A stretch of DNA of 64,000 bases from Polaribacter sargassicola. GTDB lineage: Bacteria; Bacteroidota; Bacteroidia; Flavobacteriales; Flavobacteriaceae. Below the pieces are notes generated by a model. That model saw only the letters and a list, made by a program, of their open reading frames with translations. It ran no database searches and had not been told where the DNA came from. The position numbers and the translations under genes were made by a program. The stretch is taken from the NCBI RefSeq assembly GCF_021991835.1, contig NZ_JAHDAU010000003.1, positions 186,001 to 250,000 of the forward strand. The letters run 5' to 3'. The first letter of the stretch is position 1. Every line of letters starts with the position of its first letter. This document shows positions 1 to 8,264 of the stretch, in pieces.

Positions 1-67
1 ATTTGATTGAATTCTATATAATTAATAGTACATATTAGACTTTATATAGACATATAACTTGTTTTTT

Positions 68-763
68 TTATAAAAAACAACAAGTTAATTGTAAGAATAA
101 AACAGTAAAATTCAGTTTTCTTAACGCTTTAATTGCCCTATAAACAGATGTTCTTGCAGACTCTACAGAAACACCTATAATCATAGAAATTTCTTCGTAA
201 GATTTTTCTTGCTCAAACTTTAAAAGCAACACTTCTCTTTGTTTATCACTTAAAGTTTTCATTGCATTTTTCAACCTAATATTTCTTTCAGAAATATGCT
301 CTTCTTTTATAATATCTTTCTCACAAGAATCTGAATGCTTTTTGTTCATAGCATCTATTTCATAATCAAAATCATCTAAAGAAACGGAGGTGTTTTTTTT
401 GTAATACTTTTTATTAATCTTTCTTTTTAAAGATTTAAACAAGTAATACTTTACATTATCTGTTTTAGATAAGCTATTTCTATACTTATATAGATCTACA
501 AATAAATCATGAATACAATCCATAACATACCCTCTATCTTTAGAGTGATACATTCCATAAGAAAATAAAATATTTACATATCTATCATACAGTTCTCCTA
601 GAGCTGTCTTTTTTCCTTTTTTTAGCTCTGCCCAAATTAAAGCATCAGATTTTTCTTCAGGAAAAACATCATTAGCGCTAGTTTCTACTACTTGATTTAT
701 TGCAGATGTATTAAGATTGTTCTTTGCTACTAAAGCCAATGCTAACTCTCCATATTCTTGCAT
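68..763 (-). CDS. ECF-type RNA polymerase sigma factor
   Basis: A 231-residue sigma-70 family protein of the extracytoplasmic-function group, which would direct RNA polymerase to a small regulon. Region 2 (core binding and -10 recognition) covers about residues 44-120 and includes DCIHDLFVDLYKYR. Region 4 (DNA-binding helix-turn-helix) covers about 165-217, with LSDKQREVLLLKF followed by YEEISMIIGVSVESARTSV. Between them is a charged linker. The N-terminal 40 residues are longer than usual for the family, so the start could lie further in. In Bacteroidota such sigma factors often precede a FecR-like anti-sigma and a SusCD pair. Any such partner would lie downstream, beyond the left window edge, and cannot be seen. 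The stop is close to the edge, but the gene is complete. A TATTTTTG -7-like element lies about 130 nt upstream. Confidence 0.9.
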   Translation of the reverse strand: MQEYGELALALVAKNNLNTSAINQVVETSANDVFPEEKSDALIWAELKKGKKTALGELYDRYVNILFSYGMYHSKDRGYVMDCIHDLFVDLYKYRNSLSKTDNVKYYLFKSLKRKINKKYYKKNTSVSLDDFDYEIDAMNKKHSDSCEKDIIKEEHISERNIRLKNAMKTLSDKQREVLLLKFEQEKSYEEISMIIGVSVESARTSVYRAIKALRKLNFTVLFLQLTCCFL

Positions 764-1051
764 AAATTTTTCATTTTATATTCTTACTCTATTAATATGT
801 TGTAAGGGCAACACAGTATATTAAGTAAACCATTTTAGTTTTATAGACGAAATTATCATATAATTATTAAAAAAGATCATTTTAAGAAAAATATTAAACA
901 AAAATACCATTTACATAAAAAAAACACACATAAATTACCATATTATTACCTATACCTCAACAACACAAGTAACAAAAACTATATTGCTTAGTTTAAGGTT
1001 TAATTAAATAACAGGTATAATTGACAATAATTCTCTCTTTTTAAAAAACAA
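764..1051. other. Intergenic region upstream of the sigma factor gene
   Basis: About 290 very AT-rich bases with no convincing open reading frame. On the minus strand, 899-906 reads TATTTTTG, which fits the Bacteroidota TAnnTTTG -7 element. No good -33 TTG stands at the right distance, so a sigma factor promoter here is possible but weak. I see no repeats or RNA gene. Confidence 0.4.
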
Positions 1052-1083
1052 AAAACCTATAAGACACTTATCTTATAGGTTTT
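1052..1083 (-). terminator. Intrinsic terminator after the rpsP-rimM-tRNA unit
   Basis: The arms AAAACCTATAAGA (1052-1064) and TCTTATAGGTTTT (1071-1083) pair perfectly over 13 bp around a 6-nt loop, with A/T runs on both sides. It lies 33 bp beyond the tRNA 3' end and would end minus-strand transcription. Confidence 0.8.
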
Positions 1084-1116
1084 TATAACTCTGTAACAAT
1101 TTGTAAGTTTTTTTAG

Positions 1117-1203
1117 CAGAAAGGAAGGGATTCGAACCCTCGATACCGTTACCAGTATACTACCTTTCCAGGGTAGCTCTTTCGACCACTCAGACACCTT
1201 TCT
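1117..1203 (-). tRNA. tRNA-Ser (anticodon GGA)
   Basis: An 87-nt class II tRNA. The acceptor stem is AGAAAGG/CCTTTCT with discriminator G, the D arm is short, and the anticodon stem CTACC/GGTAG encloses loop CTGGAAA, giving anticodon GGA. A long variable arm with an ATAC/GTAT stem is typical of serine tRNAs, and the T arm holds TTCGAAT. CCA is not encoded. The 5' end overlaps the rimM stop codon by two bases. I see no promoter between rimM and the tRNA, so it is probably cut out of the rpsP-rimM transcript. Confidence 0.95.
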
Positions 1204-1726
1204 AAATATACAAGGCAATTAAACCTTCTGGTGCCTCTACTTTTATTATTTTATTTTCTCTGTCTACCTTTTTTATAAAGTCATCAACCATAGGAATAAA
1301 GATTTCTGTACCATCTCTATCTATTTCAAAAAGTGGTTGTGCTGCTTTATCATTTATATAAACGATTTTACCAACTTCGCCAAAATTAACATCTACAACT
1401 GTAAAGCCAATTACTTCGTGATAATAAAATTTATCACCTGTAAGTTTAGGCAACATTGTATTTGGTAAATAGATTTCGCATTTTAGAATTGATTCTGCTT
1501 CTTCTTCTGAATATACATCTTCAAACTGAACACGTAGTTGATTTCCTTTGTGTAGTGAGCTTTTTTCAATAAAAAATGGAACCAAGTTTGTGCCAAATTC
1601 GACATAAACTGATTCCATTTCTGTGTACAACTCAGGTTCATCTGTATCTAATTTGATAACAACTTCACCTTTAAAACTATATTTTGTTACGATTTTGCCT
1701 AAATAAAAACAATCTTCTTTACGCAT
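1202..1726 (-). CDS. rimM: Ribosome maturation factor RimM
   Basis: A 174-residue protein that helps assemble the 30S head around ribosomal protein S19 in the cytoplasm. The N-terminal RimM beta-barrel (about 1-90) begins with FYLGKIVTKYSFKGEVVIKL. The C-terminal PRC-barrel (about 95-174) contains EVIGFTVVD, GEVGKIVYI and the conserved ending PEGLI. Length is normal for the family. It lies 19 bp downstream of rpsP, the usual rpsP-rimM pairing, so the two are almost certainly cotranscribed. The TAG stop (1202-1204) shares its last two bases with the first two of tRNA-Ser, so RNase P maturation of that tRNA would cut inside the stop codon. Confidence 0.96.
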   Translation of the reverse strand: MRKEDCFYLGKIVTKYSFKGEVVIKLDTDEPELYTEMESVYVEFGTNLVPFFIEKSSLHKGNQLRVQFEDVYSEEEAESILKCEIYLPNTMLPKLTGDKFYYHEVIGFTVVDVNFGEVGKIVYINDKAAQPLFEIDRDGTEIFIPMVDDFIKKVDRENKIIKVEAPEGLIALYI

Positions 1727-1745
1727 TGTCGTATAAATTTATAAT

Positions 1746-2249
1746 TTATTCTGCTGTATTTTCTTCTGTTGTTGCTTCTTCAGCAACCTCTTCTTCTACA
1801 ACTGGTTTAGCTGCTTCAATTCTAGCTTCATTAACAGCTTTTTCTGCTGCAAATGCTTTTGCTTTAGCATCAGCTTGCGCTGCGCTTAAACCTTCTTCTT
1901 TTGCAGAAATTTTTGCTGCTTTTTCTTCTAACCAAGCTGCAAATTTAGCATCTGCCTGCTCTTGAGTTAAAGCTCCTTTTCTAATACCACCAACTAAATG
2001 GTTTTTTAACATTGCACCTTTGTAAGATAAAATGTTTTTTGCAGTATCAGTAGGTTGTGCACCATTTTGTAACCATTCTACAGCTTTATCAATATTTAAA
2101 TCAATAGCAGCAGGGTTAACGTTAGGATTGTAAGTCCCAATTTTTTCTAAGTATTTACCATCTCTTTTTGCACGAGCATCAGCGGCAACGATCCAATAGA
2201 ATGGTTTCCCTTTTTTACCGTGTCTTTGTAATCTAATCTTTACAGACAT
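1746..2249 (-). CDS. rpsP: 30S ribosomal protein bS16
   Basis: A 167-residue bS16, a primary component of the 30S body. The conserved S16 fold fills about residues 1-82, with SVKIRLQRHGKKGKPFYWIV at the start and the YLEKIGTYNP segment. The remaining 80 or so residues form a low-complexity tail rich in Ala and Glu. Such tails are common in Bacteroidota S16 and are absent from the short proteobacterial form. First gene of an rpsP-rimM-tRNA unit. Its 5' leader holds two hairpins with identical loops, a possible site of autoregulation. Confidence 0.97.
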   Translation of the reverse strand: MSVKIRLQRHGKKGKPFYWIVAADARAKRDGKYLEKIGTYNPNVNPAAIDLNIDKAVEWLQNGAQPTDTAKNILSYKGAMLKNHLVGGIRKGALTQEQADAKFAAWLEEKAAKISAKEEGLSAAQADAKAKAFAAEKAVNEARIEAAKPVVEEEVAEEATTEENTAE

Positions 2250-2265
2250 AATTTGTTAATTTTTT

Positions 2266-2312
2266 AAGGTTCTCGACCTTGATTATTAATAGTCTTACTA
2301 TCTCGTAGTAAG
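2266..2312 (-). promoter_or_regulatory. Twin-hairpin leader of rpsP
   Basis: Read on the minus strand, the 5' leader contains a 7-bp hairpin CTTACTA-CGAGA-TAGTAAG (2312-2294), a 13-nt linker, and a 5-bp hairpin AAGGT-CGAGA-ACCTT (2280-2266), then 16 nt to the rpsP start. Both stems are perfect and both loops have the same five bases. This pattern suggests an RNA regulatory element, plausibly a ribosomal-protein leader bound by S16. That function is an inference. Confidence 0.6.
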
Positions 2313-2318
2313 TGGGCG

Positions 2319-2326
2319 CAAAATTA
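2319..2326 (-). promoter_or_regulatory. Putative -7 element of the rpsP promoter
   Basis: TAATTTTG on the minus strand matches TAnnTTTG. It sits just upstream of the twin hairpins, so transcription would start about 2315 and include both. The -33 region is AT-rich without a clear TTG. Confidence 0.5.
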
Positions 2327-2579
2327 CACTTTTTTTAAAAACTAAAACACTAATTTTCAATATTTTTTTACAGCTTCTAATCACAGTTTACAGTTAACTT
2401 TTTAAATCTATAACTAAACTTAAAAATCTTAAATTTCTATTAAAATAGCATATGAGCAAAGAATCAAACCTTATGCATCAATCACAACATTAAACATCCT
2501 ATAAATTTGTGGTATCAACAGATGTGAAACAATACGCATCTTAAAACAATCTATTGGAATTTAAAATGAAAATGATATT
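2327..2579. other. Intergenic region between the rpsP promoter and the DUF2383 gene
   Basis: About 250 AT-rich bases without a coding signal. The only site I can name is TAAATTTG at 2502-2509 on the plus strand, a TAnnTTTG match that could serve the following gene with a leader of about 65 nt. Its -33 partner is not recognisable. Confidence 0.4.
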
Positions 2580-3026
2580 ATGAAGTACACAGAAAAAATT
2601 TCGAATAAGTTAAACGAACTATTAGAAAAAAATTACGATGCAGAAAAAGGATATTTAAATTCTGCTGATAATGTAGATAGTCCTAAATTAAAAATATTCT
2701 TTAAAAATAGAGCATCAGAAAGAAGTCAATTTGCAAAAGAAATTAGAACAGAAATTTTATCTTATGGTCAAATACCAGAAGATGATGGTTCTTTTAAAGG
2801 TACAATGCACAGAAATTGGATGTCTTTAAAATCTTTATTTAGCTCTAACGATGAAGAAGCAATTTTAGAAGAAGCAATTAGAGGAGAAAAAGCAAGTTAT
2901 AATGAATATAAAGAAATTTTACAAGAAGATGCTCTTGCTCCATCAACAAGAAAAATGCTAGAATTTCAAATGCAAAAAATTCAATCTGCAATTAATATTT
3001 TAATGGTAGAAGAAGAATTATCATAA
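2580..3026 (+). CDS. DUF2383/PA2169-type four-helix-bundle protein
   Basis: A 148-residue, almost wholly helical cytoplasmic protein. It resembles the PA2169/DUF2383 family, ferritin-like four-helix bundles often linked to stress or stationary phase; the biochemical role is unknown. Typical segments are NELLEKNYDAEKGYLNSAD at the N terminus, FFKNRASERSQFAKEI, and EEAILEEAIRGEKASYNEYK, followed by a closing helix. There is no signal peptide or membrane segment. It is flanked by its own candidate -7 element and a strong terminator, so it is probably a single-gene unit. The ATG has no Shine-Dalgarno sequence, which is normal here. Confidence 0.85.
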   Translation: MKYTEKISNKLNELLEKNYDAEKGYLNSADNVDSPKLKIFFKNRASERSQFAKEIRTEILSYGQIPEDDGSFKGTMHRNWMSLKSLFSSNDEEAILEEAIRGEKASYNEYKEILQEDALAPSTRKMLEFQMQKIQSAINILMVEEELS

Positions 3027-3058
3027 ATAGTTGTAATTTAAATATAGTTAATTAATTT

Positions 3059-3092
3059 AAAGTCAGCCCTTAATTGGGTTGACTTTTTTTTT
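3059..3092 (+). terminator. Intrinsic terminator after the DUF2383 gene
   Basis: Stem AAAGTCAGCCC (3059-3069) pairs with GGGTTGACTTT (3076-3086), including one G-T pair, around a 6-nt loop. A run of T follows. Confidence 0.85.
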
Positions 3093-3180
3093 GGTTAAAT
3101 TTCTATCTTATTTACAATATAATCCTCTGATGTTTTTGTATTTTTAACTTTCCAAATTTATTACCCAAAAAGTCTTTTTT

Positions 3181-6100
3181 ATGTACTTAATTTTTGATAC
3201 AGAAACTACCGGTTTACCCAAAAGCTGGAATGCACCCATCACAGACACAGACAATTGGCCTAGATGTATACAAATTGCATGGCAATTGCATGATGCAATG
3301 GGAAATGTATTAGAACATAACGATTTTTTAATTCAACCAGAAGGTTTTAACATTCCTTATGATGCAGAAAGAATTCACGGAATTTCTACAGAATTAGCAC
3401 AAGAACAAGGTATAAAATTAGACAAAGGGTTAGCACTTTTTAATGAAGCTCTAAAAAAAACCAAGTTTATTGTTGGGCAAAATGTTGGTTTCGACATCAA
3501 TATTATGGGGTGCGAATTCCATAGATTAGGTGTAGAAAACAATTTAACTTCATTACCACTATTAGATACTTGTACAGAAAAAACAGCTACAATGTGTCAA
3601 ATTCCTGGTGGTCGTGGTGGTAAATTTAAATTACCAACCTTAACAGAATTACACAATCATTTATTTGGTGTTGGTTTTGGTGAAGCACACAACGCAACTG
3701 CCGATGTTGAAGCTACAACTCGTTGTTTTTTAGAGCTAATTCGTTTAAGAGAATTTACAAAAGAAGAATTAGATGTTGATGAAGATTATTTTAAAAACTT
3801 CTCTGAAGCAAACCCAAAACCAATTCAAGTAATTGGTTTAAAACACATCAACCTAAAACAAGAAAGCGATAAAATTCGCAAACGTTTAGAGAAATTAAAA
3901 GATACTGTAGAAACCAAATCTACATCAGAAGGTTTAGCAGAATTAAAAGACGTACAATTTTCACATTTACACAATCACACACAATATTCTGTTTTACAAA
4001 GTACCATTCAACTTGGTAATATTGTAAAAGCTGCTGCAAAGTATAATATGCCAGCAGTTGCTATGACAGATACAGCCAACATGATGGGAGCTTTTCATTT
4101 TGTAAATGCTGTTTTAAGTCATAATAAAAATGCAGAAACACCAATAAAACCAATTATTGGTTGTGAGTTTAATATTTGTGAAGACCACAAAAACAAGTCA
4201 CAAAAAGACAATGGTTATCAAGTTGTTTTATTGGCTAAAAATAAAAATGGTTATCATAATCTAGCAAAATTATCTTCTGCTGCATTTGTAGACGGTTTTT
4301 ACTATGTACCAAGAATAGACAAAATACTTGTAGAAAAATACAAAGAAGACATTATTGTATTAACCGGTAACTTATACGGAGAAGTACCAAGTAAAATTTT
4401 AAATCTAGGAGAAAAACAAGCCGAAGAAGCTTTAATTTGGTGGAAAGAGCAATTTAAAGACGATTTATATATCGAGTTGATGCGTCATAATCAACAAGAT
4501 GAAAACATTGTAAATGAAACTTTATTAAAATTCTCTAAAAAACATAATGTAAAAGTTGTTGCTACCAACAATACTTTCTATCTAGATAAAAAAGATGCCA
4601 ACGCACATGATATTTTATTATGTGTAAAAGATGGCGAAAAACAATCTACACCAATTGGTAAAGGCCGTGGTTATAGATATGGTTTACCTAACCAAGAGTA
4701 TTATTTTAAGTCTTCGGATGAAATGAAGGCGCTCTTTGCAGATTTACCAGAAGCCATAATTAACATACAAGAAATTGTAGATAAAGTAGAAATTTTTACG
4801 CTAGCAAGAGACGTTTTATTGCCTGCTTTTAATATTCCTGATGAGTTTAAAGACGAAAAAGACAATGAAGATGGCGGAAAAAGAGGTGAAAATAATTTTC
4901 TAAAACACCTAACTTATGAAGGGGCAAAAAAACGTTATGGAGAAATTACAGAATCTATAAAAGAACGTTTAGATTTTGAGTTAGAAGTAATTGAAAAAAC
5001 AGGATATCCTGGTTACTTTTTAATTGTAGAAGATTTTATTAGAGAAGCCAGAAATATGGATGTTGCTGTTGGTCCCGGTCGTGGTTCTGCAGCAGGTTCT
5101 GTAGTTGCTTACTGCCTTTGGATTACAAATATAGACCCTATTAAATACGATTTACTTTTTGAGCGTTTCTTAAATCCAGAACGTGTATCGATGCCCGATA
5201 TTGATATTGATTTTGATGATGAAGGTCGTGGACGTGTAATGGATTATGTAATTGATAAATATGGCGCAAACCAAGTAGCACAAATTATTACTTACGGTAC
5301 AATGGCTGCTAAATCTTCTATTAGAGATACTGCCAGAGTATTAGATTTACCACTTTTTGAAGCCGATAGAATTGCCAAATTAATTCCAGGAATTAAACTA
5401 AAAAATATTTTTGGTGATGATCCTAAAAGCAAAGGTAAAGTTGATGGTTTACGTGCAGAAGAAAAACAACTTGTAGAAGAATTAAAAAACATTTCTTATG
5501 GTTCTGATTTAGCTTCAGAAACTGTAAATAAAGCAACTATATTAGAGGGTTCTGTTAGAAATACCGGTATACATGCCTGTGGTGTAATTATAACTCCTGG
5601 TGATATAACAAATTATGTTCCTGTTTCTCTTGCTAAGGATTCTGACATGTATGTTACACAGTTTGATAACTCTGTAGTAGAAACTGCTGGGTTATTAAAA
5701 ATGGATTTCTTAGGATTAAAAACACTAACTTTAATTAAAGATACCGTTAAAATTGTAAAAGCAAGACATGGCATTACTTTAGATCCAGAAAATTTTTCTT
5801 TAGATGATGTAAAAACTTACGAATTATTCCAAAGAGGAGAAACTGTTGGTGTTTTTCAATATGAATCTCCAGGAATGCAAAAACACATGCGCTCTTTAAA
5901 ACCAACTGTTTTTGCCGATTTAATTGCAATGAACGCATTATATCGTCCTGGACCAATGGAATATATTCCGTCTTTTATCAACAGAAAACACGGTACAGAA
6001 GATATTGAGTACGATTTACCTGCCATGGAAGAATATTTGGCAGAAACCTACGGTATTACAGTTTACCAAGAGCAAGTAATGCTTTTATCGCAAAAATTAG

Positions 6101-7518
6101 CCGATTTTACCAAAGGTGAAGCCGATGTTTTACGTAAAGCAATGGGTAAAAAGCAAATTGCGGTTCTTGATAAAATGAAACCAAAATTTATTGAACAAGC
6201 TAGTAAAAACGGACATGATGAAGAAAAACTAGAAAAAATCTGGAAAGACTGGGAAGCTTTTGCAAGTTATGCCTTTAATAAATCTCACTCTACTTGTTAT
6301 GCTTGGATTGCCTATCAAACTGCCTATTTAAAAGCACATTACCCAGCAGAATATATGGCTTCTGTACTTTCTAATAATATGAATGATATTAAATCTGTAT
6401 CATTTTTTATGGAAGAATGTAAACGAATGGGATTACAAGTATTGGGACCAGATTTAAATGAATCTTTCTTAAAATTTTCTGTAAACAAAGAAGGTGCTGT
6501 TCGTTTTGGTATGGCAGCTGTAAAAGGTGTTGGCGCTGCAGCTGTAAGAGCAATTATTAAAGAAAGAGAAGAAAACGGACACTATAAATCTATTTTTGAT
6601 TTAGCAAAACGTGTAGATTTAAGAGCTGCCAACAAAAAATCTTTTGATAGTTTAATTAAAGCTGGTGCTTTTGATTCTTTTACAGATACACATAGAGCAC
6701 AATATTTTGAAACCGATGAAAAAGGGCAAACCTTTTTAGAACGTGCTATGAAATTTGGTAGTAAATATCAAGAAAACGAAAACTCAGCACAAGTTTCTAT
6801 GTTTGGTGAAGCTTCTACTGTTCAATTTCCAGAACCAGACATTCCTAAATGTGAAACTTGGGGAACTATGGAGCTTTTATCTCAAGAAAAAGAAGTAATT
6901 GGTATTTATATTTCTGCACATCCTTTAGATGATTTTAAAAACGAAATGATTTTTTGTAACGCGGCTTTAAAACATTTTAAAGGAGATTTATCTAAATATG
7001 TAGGTATGAATTTAACTTTTGCTGGTATTGTTACAGATGTGCAACATCGTGTATCTAAAGCCGGTAAAGGTTGGGCAATGTTTACTATGGAAGATTATGG
7101 AGATAGCAATGAATTTAGAATTTTTGGTGAAGATTATTTAAGAATGAAACATTTTTTGGTTCCTAATTCTTTCTTGTTTGTAAGAGCTACAATTCAACCT
7201 GGTTGGACAAACAAAGAAGGTGTAACAGGCGAACCTCGCTTAAAATTTACCGACTTTAAATTGTTGCATGATATTATGGATGAACTTTGTAAGAAAATAA
7301 CCATTAAAATTCCTTTACAAGAAATTACAACAGAAACCATTTCTAATTTAGAATCTATTCTAAAAAAGAGTCCTGGTAAACAAAATTTACATTTTACTGT
7401 TTGGGATGCTAAAGAAAAAATAGAAGTAAATTTACCAAGCAGAAATACAAAAGTTAATGTTTCTAACGAACTGTTAACTACCTTAAAAAGAGAACAAGTA
7501 GATTTTAAAATAAATTAA
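3181..7518 (+). CDS. dnaE: DNA polymerase III alpha subunit with fused N-terminal 3'-5' exonuclease
   Basis: The 1445-residue replicative polymerase. Residues 1-190 are a DnaQ-type DEDDh proofreading exonuclease: DTETTG at 6-11, NVGFDINIM as motif II, and HNATADVEAT as motif III. The PHP domain starts near 260 with HLHNHTQYS. The C-family polymerase core follows, with GPGRGSAAGS at about 631-640 and the catalytic PDIDIDF at about 672-678. Next come YQEQVM and GEADVLRKAMGKK, helix-hairpin-helix segments, and an OB fold near 1275-1320. E. coli DnaE has about 1160 residues and uses a separate DnaQ; the exonuclease fusion explains the extra length and is usual in Bacteroidota. Some PHP metal ligands are replaced (TDTAN near 296-300, NNTFYL near 463-468), so proofreading probably rests on the fused domain. 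Confidence 0.97.
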   Translation: MYLIFDTETTGLPKSWNAPITDTDNWPRCIQIAWQLHDAMGNVLEHNDFLIQPEGFNIPYDAERIHGISTELAQEQGIKLDKGLALFNEALKKTKFIVGQNVGFDINIMGCEFHRLGVENNLTSLPLLDTCTEKTATMCQIPGGRGGKFKLPTLTELHNHLFGVGFGEAHNATADVEATTRCFLELIRLREFTKEELDVDEDYFKNFSEANPKPIQVIGLKHINLKQESDKIRKRLEKLKDTVETKSTSEGLAELKDVQFSHLHNHTQYSVLQSTIQLGNIVKAAAKYNMPAVAMTDTANMMGAFHFVNAVLSHNKNAETPIKPIIGCEFNICEDHKNKSQKDNGYQVVLLAKNKNGYHNLAKLSSAAFVDGFYYVPRIDKILVEKYKEDIIVLTGNLYGEVPSKILNLGEKQAEEALIWWKEQFKDDLYIELMRHNQQDENIVNETLLKFSKKHNVKVVATNNTFYLDKKDANAHDILLCVKDGEKQSTPIGKGRGYRYGLPNQEYYFKSSDEMKALFADLPEAIINIQEIVDKVEIFTLARDVLLPAFNIPDEFKDEKDNEDGGKRGENNFLKHLTYEGAKKRYGEITESIKERLDFELEVIEKTGYPGYFLIVEDFIREARNMDVAVGPGRGSAAGSVVAYCLWITNIDPIKYDLLFERFLNPERVSMPDIDIDFDDEGRGRVMDYVIDKYGANQVAQIITYGTMAAKSSIRDTARVLDLPLFEADRIAKLIPGIKLKNIFGDDPKSKGKVDGLRAEEKQLVEELKNISYGSDLASETVNKATILEGSVRNTGIHACGVIITPGDITNYVPVSLAKDSDMYVTQFDNSVVETAGLLKMDFLGLKTLTLIKDTVKIVKARHGITLDPENFSLDDVKTYELFQRGETVGVFQYESPGMQKHMRSLKPTVFADLIAMNALYRPGPMEYIPSFINRKHGTEDIEYDLPAMEEYLAETYGITVYQEQVMLLSQKLADFTKGEADVLRKAMGKKQIAVLDKMKPKFIEQASKNGHDEEKLEKIWKDWEAFASYAFNKSHSTCYAWIAYQTAYLKAHYPAEYMASVLSNNMNDIKSVSFFMEECKRMGLQVLGPDLNESFLKFSVNKEGAVRFGMAAVKGVGAAAVRAIIKEREENGHYKSIFDLAKRVDLRAANKKSFDSLIKAGAFDSFTDTHRAQYFETDEKGQTFLERAMKFGSKYQENENSAQVSMFGEASTVQFPEPDIPKCETWGTMELLSQEKEVIGIYISAHPLDDFKNEMIFCNAALKHFKGDLSKYVGMNLTFAGIVTDVQHRVSKAGKGWAMFTMEDYGDSNEFRIFGEDYLRMKHFLVPNSFLFVRATIQPGWTNKEGVTGEPRLKFTDFKLLHDIMDELCKKITIKIPLQEITTETISNLESILKKSPGKQNLHFTVWDAKEKIEVNLPSRNTKVNVSNELLTTLKREQVDFKIN

Positions 7519-7523
7519 ATACT

Positions 7524-8159
7524 ATGAAAAAAAATTACATAATTATTTGTGCATTTTTAATCATAACCTCTTGTGGATCTCCAATAAAAATTACTGACTA
7601 TAAACCTAATAAATATAAAGTAGCAAAAATAAATCAAGACACTATATTTGTTCCAAAACCTACTAGAGTTAGCACATACTCTAAAAAAGGTAGCTATCCT
7701 TTCATCCATATTAATGGATTTAAATCTTATGAAATTAACAAATCAAGAGCAGTAAAAACAAGAGATTCTATTTTTGCAAATGAACTTAAATTTTACGCAA
7801 CTTATTCCTCTTTTTATACTAGACAATCTATGTATGAAAAATTTGGAAATTGGGATAAAAATTTATTTTTAAAAGGACAAAGAACTCCTTTTCTTATTTG
7901 GGAAAAAGTAAAATTATTTTCTGATAAAGAAAAATATTATACTGTAATTGCAGGTGGGTTTGAATGTACAACTTGTAATCCATCATTAGAAACAATTTAC
8001 TCTTCTATTATTATCTTAGATGAAAATAAAAATGATTGTTTATCGGATCAAAATCCCGAATTAAAAAAAGAAATTCTAGCATTCTTTTCTGAAGGCATTA
8101 AAAACCTAACAAATAGTAAAGAGTTTCACAATAAATTTTGGGAATTAGTTCTTGATTGA
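7524..8159 (+). CDS. Hypothetical lipoprotein
   Basis: A 211-residue protein I do not recognise. It starts with a lipoprotein signal peptide, ending in lipobox ITSC with the lipidated Cys at 17, so it should be anchored in the envelope. The mature part is polar, Lys- and Tyr-rich, with no repeats or further membrane segment. A CTTC pair (C148, C151) inside GGFECTTCNPS could bind metal or form a disulfide. It begins 5 bp after dnaE and may be read through from it, but nothing in the sequence links it to replication. No terminator is evident after it. The coding region is convincing; the function is unknown. Confidence 0.75.
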   Translation: MKKNYIIICAFLIITSCGSPIKITDYKPNKYKVAKINQDTIFVPKPTRVSTYSKKGSYPFIHINGFKSYEINKSRAVKTRDSIFANELKFYATYSSFYTRQSMYEKFGNWDKNLFLKGQRTPFLIWEKVKLFSDKEKYYTVIAGGFECTTCNPSLETIYSSIIILDENKNDCLSDQNPELKKEILAFFSEGIKNLTNSKEFHNKFWELVLD

Positions 8160-8214
8160 AAAATAAATAATTTTCCTAATAAAACTCTTTACAAAAAAAA
8201 ATAAACTTAATCAG

Positions 8215-8244
8215 TTGCTAAAAAAAGATTAATGATTACTTTTG
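8215..8244 (+). promoter_or_regulatory. Bacteroidota-type promoter for the lactone oxidase gene
   Basis: TTG at 8215-8217, a 19-nt spacer and TACTTTTG at 8237-8244 fit the TTG-N19-TAnnTTTG consensus. A start near 8249 gives a leader of about 15 nt. Confidence 0.65.
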
Positions 8245-8264
8245 TTTAATATTTTTAAAAATAC

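Noticed and set aside
1684-1965. Plus-strand 93-codon frame over the rpsP/rimM junction
   Set aside because: It is antisense to the Ala/Glu-rich S16 tail and consists of Ala/Ser-rich shadow sequence with no start signal.
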